DNA from: an uncultured Pseudomonadota bacterium
GTDB taxonomy: Bacteria; Pseudomonadota; Gammaproteobacteria; Burkholderiales; Thiobacillaceae
Direction: 5' to 3'
Assembly: GCA_903835655.1 (NCBI GenBank)
Contig: CAILNT010000115.1
Location: forward strand, 1 to 37,338
Length of the DNA stretch: 37,338 nucleotides
The notes below the pieces were generated by a model. The model was not told where the DNA came from. It saw only the letters and a program-made list of their open reading frames with translations, and did no database searches. Below are positions 1 to 5,302 of this stretch, one piece after another (position 1 is the stretch's first letter; every line of letters begins with the position of its first letter). The position numbers were made by a program, and so were the translations under genes.

Positions 1-322
1 ACACCACCATGTCACGCCCGATCAGGTCGGCGCGGGTGATATGGCCATCCAGGTTCACGCGCACACAGGGCCAGTTCAGGCGCGCGGCCACCTGTTCGAT
101 GTGCGAGGACTTGCCACTGCCGTGCGGCCCGTGGACATAGATGCGGCGATCATGGGCGAAACCCAGGAGGATGGAGCGGCACACCTGCGGCACGAAGCGG
201 AAGGCCGGATCGACTTCGGGCACATGCGCCTCGGCCCGGGAAAAGGCGGGCACCGGCCAGGGCAGATCGAAGCCGAAGGCCGAGGCACAGTCGCAGATTG
301 AATCGGGAAGGTCGGAAGACAA
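1..322 (-). CDS. cobS: CobS-type AAA+ ATPase (cobaltochelatase subunit), N-terminal part only
   Basis: The frame runs off the window at position 1, so only about 107 N-terminal residues are visible. They contain a CobS-like lead-in (LPWPVPAFSRAEAHVPEVDP), then RIYVHGPHGSGKSSHIEQVA with the Walker A lysine, then a stretch resembling NLDGHITRADLIGRD. This matches the family's usual beginning, a short linker followed by the AAA+ core. CobS works with CobT as the ATPase motor that drives cobalt insertion in aerobic cobalamin synthesis; related paralogues load metal or activate other enzymes, so the substrate is inferred. No in-frame ATG precedes the conserved region. I chose the TTG at 320-322, which gives MSSDLPDSI, although no clear Shine-Dalgarno site precedes it. 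It lies just after the terminator hairpin of the small upstream gene, so it probably has its own transcript. Confidence 0.72.
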   Translation of the reverse strand, partial: MSSDLPDSICDCASAFGFDLPWPVPAFSRAEAHVPEVDPAFRFVPQVCRSILLGFAHDRRIYVHGPHGSGKSSHIEQVAARLNWPCVRVNLDGHITRADLIGRDMVV

Positions 323-343
323 TGTAGTAGGCGTCGGAAATGA

Positions 344-369
344 AACCGCCCCGGCAAGCCGGGGCGGTT
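344..369 (-). terminator. Perfect GC-rich hairpin between the 45-aa gene and cobS
   Basis: An 11-bp perfect inverted repeat (aaccgccccgg with ccggggcggtt, loop of four) lies 18 nt after the stop codon of the small gene at 388-525. Read on the minus strand it is followed by tcattt, a short and imperfect U tract. It is probably an intrinsic terminator or an RNA-stabilising hairpin that isolates the small gene from the downstream cobS-like gene. Confidence 0.6.
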
Positions 370-387
370 CATTGAACGCAGTGAAGG

Positions 388-525
388 TTAGGAATGAACG
401 GACGAACCGTCATTAGCGACGTTCGGATTGTTTTGTGTTTCACCCATCATCAGTGTGGTCAGGGTCGGGGCGGCATAGGGCTGCTTGATCTCGGTGACTT
501 CTTCGTTCATTTCGACGGTCTGCAT
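388..525 (-). CDS. Putative lasso-peptide (RiPP) precursor, 45 aa
   Basis: This short gene has a good ribosome site (aggag, five bases before the ATG) and ends in TAA just before a strong hairpin. The protein is acidic at its N-terminus, and its leader includes Y17-A-A-P20-T-L22-T-T-L25, then T30-Q31. That spacing fits lasso-peptide leaders, where Y-x2-P-x-L is bound by the PqqD-like recognition protein and a Thr sits at position -2. Cleavage after Q31 would leave the core NNPNVANDGSSVHS. Its Asp is at core position 8, a legal ring-closing position giving an eight-residue ring, a GSSVHS tail and a C-terminal Ser. Core residue 1 would be Asn, which is less usual than Gly, Ala, Ser or Cys. An HPr-kinase-like gene and a sulfotransferase lie on the same strand at 2014-3786. 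No cyclase or leader peptidase is visible. The gene call is fairly secure; the lasso assignment is inference from motif spacing and neighbours. Confidence 0.6.
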   Translation of the reverse strand: MQTVEMNEEVTEIKQPYAAPTLTTLMMGETQNNPNVANDGSSVHS

Positions 526-850
526 GGGTACTCCTGGAGGACTGGCGTAGCGGTGGCCATCCTAACCCAGTTCTCGGGAAATGTGTGTGAGGGTGGACAA
601 GCTTTGTGTCTGGGAAATGGATAGTTTGCGACTTTCATCACACTCGGATCGATGCCATGGATAGCGCATTGGAAGTGCCGATTGCGAGCCACAAGGTGGG
701 AAAGGGTATGGTGCGGTGGCTGCGGAAACGTTGCAAACGCTGCCGAATGGCCACTGGCAGTGGTCGCCCGAGCCCGCTGCAATCTCGGTGTAGATCCGCG
801 TGTCGCACGACGCCAGCCGGCATTGCCGCCCCCTACCCCCGAGTGTGTCC
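526..850. other. Intergenic tract upstream of the small gene; no gene recognised
   Basis: Several reading frames cross this stretch, but none has a recognisable product or a convincing start site. It must hold the promoter of the 45-aa gene unless that gene is read through from far upstream. I found no clear -35/-10 pair on the minus strand. Confidence 0.4.
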
Positions 851-962
851 AAATCCCCCTAACCCCCCTTTTTCAAACGGGGTGTGTTCCTCCCACTTCC
901 GCAAAGGGGTACCGAGAGGAGTTTTTCTTCCCCCTTTGAAAAGGGGGGAGCGAGGGGGATTT
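851..962. repeat. C/G-rich palindromic repeat block 1 (MITE-like)
   Basis: The block opens with aaatccccctaacccccc and closes with gagggggattt, so its ends are inverted copies of each other. Inside, the right half has the unit ccccctttgaaaaggggg, itself nearly palindromic, and the left half has the reverse orientation (cccctttttcaaacgggg). The same unit makes up the tandem array at 1385-1641 and a lone copy near 16391. Terminal inverted ends and dispersed copies suggest a small non-autonomous element or a REP-like family. Its right end runs into an unrecognised reading frame. Confidence 0.75.
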
Positions 963-1360
963 CCTATCTCAACAGCCTGGATGCCGCGCGCGCGGCGTTT
1001 CGCCAGGCGGTGGATGCGGACTCGAAACTCGGTCCCCAGGTGAGTGTCGCCATCAAGCGCGGTTGCACGCATTACGAACTGAAATGCGGCCCTTCCGACC
1101 AGTATCGATTTCTGCCGGAACAGGCGGGGATCGAAGCCGCGCTGCGGTCACGCATCGAACCCGCGCCCAAACTTCCCTCTCCCTCGCAGTCGGCGCAGAA
1201 GATGCAGACCTTCTTACTCTGGATCGAAACGGCCTACCGCCTGGGCGACGAGACCTATCGCGACTTTACCGGCGGTAAACGACTCTTTTCCGAGACCGTA
1301 AAATACGATCCGGAAGGCCAGGACGCCCCTGCCTGCGCCAATGGCTGGGCGAGAAGCTAA
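884..1360 (+). pseudogene. Unrecognised reading frame whose 5' end is repeat sequence
   Basis: From about 966 to the TAA at 1358-1360 the frame looks coding, with GC-rich third positions and balanced composition. It includes LDAARAAFRQAVDADSKLG, GCTHYELKCGPSDQYRFLP and FLLWIETAYRLGDETYRDF. I do not recognise the family. The first 25 or so codons, from a GTG at 884, are translated repeat (SSPFEKGGARGIS), so the natural N-terminus seems to have been replaced by the repeat block at 851-962. No ribosome site supports the GTG. The most economical reading is a 3' gene remnant of about 130 codons truncated by repeat insertion. A short genuine gene starting inside the repeat cannot be excluded. Confidence 0.35.
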
Positions 1361-1366
1361 TCTCCC

Positions 1367-1420
1367 CTACCCCAGAGAGTGGTCAAATCCCCCCTACCCC
1401 AGAGAGTAGTCAAATCCCCC
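1367..1420. repeat. Two tandem 27-bp direct repeats at the left edge of repeat block 2
   Basis: The motif ctaccccagagagt, then g or a, then gtcaaatccccc occurs at 1367-1393 and again at 1394-1420, differing at one base. Both copies contain aaatccccc, the end sequence of the larger repeat family, so the edge of the element appears to have been duplicated. Confidence 0.75.
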
Positions 1421-1451
1421 CAACCCCCCATTTGCAAAGGGGGGACTTATA

Positions 1452-1641
1452 CCTTCCCCCTTTGAAAAGGGAGACCCGAGGGGATGCACCTTCCCCCTTT
1501 GAAAAGGGAGACCCGAGGGGATACACCTTCTCCCTTTGAAAAAGGGGGATCGAGGGGGATTTCGCCTTCCCCTCTCCCTGTAGTATCCGAGGGGGCTTAC
1601 TCCTTCCCCCTTTGAAAAAGGGGGATCGAGGGGGATTTCCG
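1452..1641. repeat. Tandem array of five units of about 37-40 bp
   Basis: Five consecutive units each start with ccttc and end in a G-run: 1452-1488, 1489-1525, 1526-1564, 1565-1601 and 1602-1641. Four carry the near-palindrome cccctttgaaaagggg or a close variant. The 1565 unit is diverged (cccctctccctgtagtatcc). Units 1 and 2 are almost identical, which suggests recent duplication. The last unit encodes the C-terminus (IPLFQRGKE) and stop codon of the DUF559 gene. The right edge, gagggggattt, mirrors the left edge near 1412 (aaatccccccaacccccc), so the whole 1385-1641 block is bounded by inverted ends. Confidence 0.8.
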
Positions 1642-1992
1642 CCTTTCCACGACACTCGCTATCGCTTCAACGACCGCGTCGATCTCCCGCAGGACCTGGA
1701 GATTGTCGAAACGCATGACCATCAACCCAAGTGATTCCAGTTTCTGCGTTCTGGATTGGTCCGCCTGTTGCCCAGCTTCTTCAAAATGCTGGGAACCATC
1801 CACCTCGATCACCAGATTGGCCGCGGCGCAGTAGAAATCAACGATGAAATCCGCCAGGGGTTTTTGACGATAGAACCTCACCCCGAGAATCTGCCCGCGG
1901 CGCAGCCTCGACCACAGCACCCTCTCCGCGTCCGTCATGTCCCGACGCAGGTTGCGGGAAAGGGTTTTGAGTTTCTTTTCGTAGTCAAGCAT
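1597..1992 (-). CDS. DUF559 family endonuclease-like protein (Vsr/PD-(D/E)XK fold)
   Basis: The 131-aa product begins MLDYEKKLKTLSRNLRRDMT and has the DUF559 layout: an acidic residue at E23 (TDAERVLW), D52 (DFIVDFYC) and E63-V-D65-G (LVIEVDGSQHF), matching the PD-(D/E)XK-type catalytic core. A C-terminal helix (RFDNLQVLREIDAVVEAI) follows. The family is small and usually stands alone; its biological role is not established, though its fold is related to very-short-patch repair endonucleases. A G-rich site (agggggaa) precedes the ATG. The last dozen residues (SPSIPLFQRGKE) are encoded by the adjacent repeat array, so the stop codon lies inside the repeat. It starts about 20 bp after the sulfotransferase stop, on the same strand, and probably belongs with the repeats and not with the peptide genes. 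Confidence 0.8.
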   Translation of the reverse strand: MLDYEKKLKTLSRNLRRDMTDAERVLWSRLRRGQILGVRFYRQKPLADFIVDFYCAAANLVIEVDGSQHFEEAGQQADQSRTQKLESLGLMVMRFDNLQVLREIDAVVEAIASVVERRKSPSIPLFQRGKE

Positions 1993-2013
1993 CGTTCCCC
2001 CTACGAATACGGA

Positions 2014-2865
2014 TCAAGTCCTCTCACTCACCGGATCGCCATTTTCGTCCAGATAGCCGAAACGGCGCATGACTGCGCCATGGTCGGTGACGATGCGATC
2101 CACCTGCTCCTGGGTCAGCTTGTCGCGCCAGGTGCTGCCACCTGCGCGGAAGAAACGCTCGGTATGTTGCGGGCGTTCGCGAAAGCCCTTCTCCGCCTCC
2201 TGCCGTGCGAGTTCGCGAAAGTCGCTGAAACGGATGGCCGTTTCCAGGCGATTCCTGGGGAGCTGGAGAAAGTCCGTGGCCAGGCCGAAAGTGCTCAGAG
2301 GGTCGTGCAGCATGTCTTCGTAGCGGATGACGCGGCAGTTCAGTCCGGGCGCATCGACCCAGCTCAGCACATGCTGCGACCAGGTGAGCAGCCTCTGGCG
2401 CACCTGGCTGGGCAGGCTCTTGCGTGAGCGCGCCAGGGCCATCTCGGGATCGGCCATCTTGGCGATGGCCGCATCGATGGAGCAATGCCAGTGGTTGGCC
2501 GCCGAGGGCGCCACATCCAGCGGATTGCGCAGGATGTAGAGCGCGCCCAGGGGGGCGCTCACCAGGGGCTCATCGTCCGAGGTGAGCGTATAGGCGTCGT
2601 GGATCTTGTGGTAACCGATCTCCCGTTCCCGCAAGGCCCAGCGGTAGACGGCGGGGCGCAGACGCTCGACCTCGTCGGGGGTGAGTTCGGCGGTGTCGAA
2701 GCCCAGCACTTCGTCCAGCCAACCCCGATGGCTGGCGATGCTGCCGGTGGCCAGGTCGTTGATGTCCACGGGTTGATCGCCGTCGTTCTGAAGATTGCGC
2801 AAAAAGGTGCGAAACCAGGTGTTGCCCGACTTCGGGTAGGAGGCGAGCCAGTAGATGCCGGGCAT
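2014..2865 (-). CDS. PAPS-dependent sulfotransferase, probably tailoring a RiPP
   Basis: The 283-aa product has the classical sulfotransferase signatures. The 5'-phosphosulfate loop is at the N-terminus (SYPKSGNTWFRTFL, K12), a K-x-H motif follows (YHKIHDAY, near 85-92), and the 3'-phosphate site is near 110-126 (LYILRNPLDVAPSAANHW). A C-terminal GGSTWRDKL resembles the G-x2-G-x-W cofactor loop. The fold moves sulfate from PAPS to a hydroxyl or amine. It has no signal peptide, so it should be cytoplasmic. It starts three bases after the stop of the HPr-kinase-like gene, implying co-translation. Both gene types occur as tailoring enzymes beside lasso-peptide genes, which together with the 45-aa precursor on the same strand suggests a peptide substrate. 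That substrate is inference; a small-molecule acceptor is possible. Confidence 0.82.
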   Translation of the reverse strand: MPGIYWLASYPKSGNTWFRTFLRNLQNDGDQPVDINDLATGSIASHRGWLDEVLGFDTAELTPDEVERLRPAVYRWALREREIGYHKIHDAYTLTSDDEPLVSAPLGALYILRNPLDVAPSAANHWHCSIDAAIAKMADPEMALARSRKSLPSQVRQRLLTWSQHVLSWVDAPGLNCRVIRYEDMLHDPLSTFGLATDFLQLPRNRLETAIRFSDFRELARQEAEKGFRERPQHTERFFRAGGSTWRDKLTQEQVDRIVTDHGAVMRRFGYLDENGDPVSERT

Positions 2866-2868
2866 GAA

Positions 2869-3786
2869 TCAGGGATGTTCGGCTACGTCGGCCAGGATGC
2901 GGTCGATCAGGGCGTCGAGTTCGAAGCCCTTCTCCGGACGGGTGATGCGGGCCAGGCGTATCCGTCCTGCGAGCTTGCCGCAGAGCTTGAGGTGTTCGGA
3001 CTTCAAGGCCATCCCTTCCAGGTAGCGCACCCGGTAGGTGTTGGCATGCAAGGGCTGGAAGCGCGCCATGCCCCGGATTGGCTCGAACAGGGTCTCGGGC
3101 CGTGCATGGCTGCCGAGGATGTAGACCCAGCGTACCGGTAGCGGCCGGTCGGCGAACTGGTCGAAAAGTGGGTAGTTGAACTTTTCCATCTCCGGACGGA
3201 TGCGGCGCAAGGCTTGCGTGTCGATGTCGAGCCGGTCGGCCGCATCCTGCCACAGCTTGATGCGGGGGAAACCCGGCAGAGCACGACAGTCCGTGGCGAC
3301 CGGCACGACGTCGTCGGCGAGGATCTCGTGGCCGCGCCGCAGGAAGCCGGCCGCGAGCGTGGATTTCCCCGCGCCCGAGTGGCCGACGCAGACCATGCAC
3401 TGCTCGCCGATGCGGATGGCGTTGCCGTGCAGAACCAATAGTCCACGCTGGAACAAGAGCGCTCCCAAGGCCGAGCCCAGAAGGAAGACCCGCAGACTGT
3501 CCGCGTCGATACCAGGCTCGGGGTCGATCACGATCTCCCGGCCTTCGCTGACCAGGAAGCGGGCGACCTTCGGCACCTGTAGCCACAGCGAACTCACGGT
3601 GACCCACAGGAACGGCCCGAGCCGGGTCCCACCGGGGAGACCCTCCGGGGCAACCGGCCCGATCCGGATATCGACCTCGGCCGGGGCGATCTCGGGCACG
3701 GAGGAGACCGCATGGAGCAGTTCGGGGAGGGGGAGCTGGCTCTGTATCGTCAGGCCGTAACAGGTGTAGTGAAATCGATCTGGCAT
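2869..3786 (-). CDS. HPr-kinase/phosphorylase-like protein of RiPP clusters
   Basis: The 305-aa product starts MPDRFHYTCYGLTIQSQLPL, the opening typical of the HprK-like kinases found with lasso peptides and with the so-called HPr-rel-A systems. A conserved LVLHGNA (near 117-123) precedes the P-loop VGHSGAGKST (135-143, K141) and an HprK-like LADDVVPV (156-163). The true HprK N-terminal domain is missing, and a different N-terminal module of about 110 residues takes its place. In paeninodin-type systems such kinases phosphorylate the C-terminal Ser of the precursor; the candidate precursor at 388-525 ends in Ser. The gene is followed almost without gap by the sulfotransferase and begins about 30 bp after nnrD, so it may be read from that promoter. 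No canonical HPr or PTS gene is nearby, which argues against a carbon-catabolite role. Confidence 0.82.
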   Translation of the reverse strand: MPDRFHYTCYGLTIQSQLPLPELLHAVSSVPEIAPAEVDIRIGPVAPEGLPGGTRLGPFLWVTVSSLWLQVPKVARFLVSEGREIVIDPEPGIDADSLRVFLLGSALGALLFQRGLLVLHGNAIRIGEQCMVCVGHSGAGKSTLAAGFLRRGHEILADDVVPVATDCRALPGFPRIKLWQDAADRLDIDTQALRRIRPEMEKFNYPLFDQFADRPLPVRWVYILGSHARPETLFEPIRGMARFQPLHANTYRVRYLEGMALKSEHLKLCGKLAGRIRLARITRPEKGFELDALIDRILADVAEHP

Positions 3787-3817
3787 CCGCGCATGATACG
3801 GAATCAGGGCGATCCGG

Positions 3818-4675
3818 TCAGTATCCTCCTGGCGCTGGTCTCATGGCGGCACTGTTGAGCAGGCGTCTAACCCGCGGCAGCAGTTCCGAGGCGGTCAGGC
3901 CCACCGGCCCCAGGTCTTCCTCCACGGCCAGGTCGGCCGCGGCGCCATGCAGCCAGACTCCGGTCACGGCGGCGGCTTCCGTACCCATGCCCTGGGCGAT
4001 CAGGGCGGCGAGGATGCCGGTCAGCACATCCCCCATGCCCGGGGCCGCCATGCCCGGGTTGCCGCTGTGGTTACGCCAGACTTCGCCTTCCGGGGCCTGC
4101 ACCAGCGTGCCCGAGCCTTTCAGGATCGCCACGGCGCGGAAGTCCGCACAAAGCTGGAACACGCTGCCCAGGCGGTCGCCCTGCACCGCGGCACTGGTCT
4201 TGCCCAACAGGCGGCCGGCCTCGCCGGGGTGAGGCGTGAGCAGGGTGGGGGCGGCGCGGGCACGAACCCGTGCGCGCAGACCCGGGTCGGCCGCGATCAG
4301 GTTGAGCGCATCGGCATCCAGCAACAGCGGCAGTTCCAGCGCCAAGGTCGCCCACAGGACCGCGTGCGCGGCGGCACTTTGCCCCAGACCCGGCCCGGCC
4401 ACCAGACAGGCCGGAGCCGACAGGATCGGTAGCGCCTCCGGGCGGGTGACCATCAGTTCCGGCGCGGCCGGGTCCAGGCCGATGCGTTCGTCCAGCAGAC
4501 CCGCGTAGACGCGCCCTGCGCCGCAGTACAGGGCGGCGCGCGCGGCCAGCAGCGCCGCACCCGCCATGCCTGGCGCGCCGCCGATCACGGCCACGGCGCC
4601 GAAATCGCCCTTGTTGCAGGCGGCGGGGCGTGCCGCGAGGCGGTCCGGCAGGGTATTCGAGCGTATCTCTAGCAT
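3818..4675 (-). CDS. nnrD: ADP-dependent NAD(P)H-hydrate dehydratase
   Basis: The 285-aa protein has the ribokinase-like NnrD pattern. KGDFGAVAVIGGAPGMAGAA lies near the N-terminus, LLTPHPGEAGRLLG is central, AILKGSGTLV follows, and the nucleotide/catalytic segment is NPGMAAPGMGDVLTGILAAL. The enzyme uses ADP or ATP to dehydrate the S-form of damaged, hydrated NADH or NADPH. The epimerase domain often fused at the N-terminus is absent, so any NnrE partner must be encoded elsewhere. The frame is open far upstream, but the ATG at 4673-4675 (MLEIRSNTLP) places the start where the family begins and leaves a 145-bp divergent intergenic region before the response-regulator gene. Confidence 0.9.
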   Translation of the reverse strand: MLEIRSNTLPDRLAARPAACNKGDFGAVAVIGGAPGMAGAALLAARAALYCGAGRVYAGLLDERIGLDPAAPELMVTRPEALPILSAPACLVAGPGLGQSAAAHAVLWATLALELPLLLDADALNLIAADPGLRARVRARAAPTLLTPHPGEAGRLLGKTSAAVQGDRLGSVFQLCADFRAVAILKGSGTLVQAPEGEVWRNHSGNPGMAAPGMGDVLTGILAALIAQGMGTEAAAVTGVWLHGAAADLAVEEDLGPVGLTASELLPRVRRLLNSAAMRPAPGGY

Positions 4676-4820
4676 GGTCGTGTCCCGTTCAAGCGGGTTC
4701 CAACGCGGAGGATGAAGCAGCGCTGGCCGCCGGGCAATATTTGCACAAGGCGAGCGTCGGCGTGGGGGATGGCGGTTACTATTTCCTCCTTCTAGCAGAT
4801 GGCATGCCGGCGGAGCGGGC

Positions 4821-5234
4821 ATGGGTAGAGAGATGAACGATAAAACAACGGCGCAGCGCGTGTTGGTGGTCGATGACGACACGCTCATGCGCGAAGTGCT
4901 CAAGGCGATTTTGCGCAGTGAAGGCTTTATCGTGGCCGGCGAAGCCAAGGATGGCCAGGGGGGACTCACCCTGGTGGAGCGGCTGCGGCCGGATGCCTTG
5001 TGCCTGGACGTCAACATGCCGGGCATCTCCGGCCTGGACACCCTGAAGATCCTGCGCGAAAAATTTCCCGAGGTGCGCGTGGTGATGATCACCGGCGATG
5101 CCAGCATGTCCACGGTGCGTGAGGCGGTGAGTTTCGGCGCGGTGGGTTACATCATCAAACCCTTCAACGCCGGCCGCGTGGCCGATGCCCTGCGTGCCGC
5201 GTTAAGACCGGCGGGCGATTCGCTGTTTTCCTGA
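4821..5234 (+). CDS. Single-domain CheY-like response regulator
   Basis: The 137-aa protein is one receiver domain with no output module. It has the acidic cluster D18-D19-D20 (VLVVDDD), the phospho-acceptor D63 (LCLDVNMPG), T91 (VVMITGD) and K113 (YIIKPF). Such stand-alone receivers pass phosphate or act by protein contact; the cognate kinase is not in the window. The ATG at 4821 is preceded by ggag at good spacing. A second ATG at 4833 (MNDKTT) lacks a properly spaced site. It is divergent from nnrD and about 70 bp upstream of purL, with no functional link to either that I can see. Confidence 0.9.
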   Translation: MGREMNDKTTAQRVLVVDDDTLMREVLKAILRSEGFIVAGEAKDGQGGLTLVERLRPDALCLDVNMPGISGLDTLKILREKFPEVRVVMITGDASMSTVREAVSFGAVGYIIKPFNAGRVADALRAALRPAGDSLFS

Positions 5235-5302
5235 GTACGCCCGACAGGTCGGGGCGCGGTTTCACGTTAAAATCCGCGCTTTCCCGCATCTGAGGCCGCA
5301 AC

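Noticed and set aside
1385-1641. CRISPR array
   Set aside because: The units are contiguous and near-identical with no unique spacers between them, the repeat is G/C-run palindromic, and no cas gene is nearby.
2869-3786. True HPr kinase/phosphorylase (hprK) of the PTS system
   Set aside because: The N-terminal domain differs, no HPr or PTS genes are adjacent, and the neighbours are a sulfotransferase and a RiPP-like peptide.
4676-5113. N-terminal extension of the nnrD frame
   Set aside because: The extra 146 codons overlap the response regulator on the other strand and do not resemble an NnrE epimerase domain.
5237-5256. Imperfect GC hairpin between the response regulator and purL as a terminator or purine riboswitch
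   Set aside because: The stem has a bulge and no U tract, and nothing resembles a purine riboswitch core.
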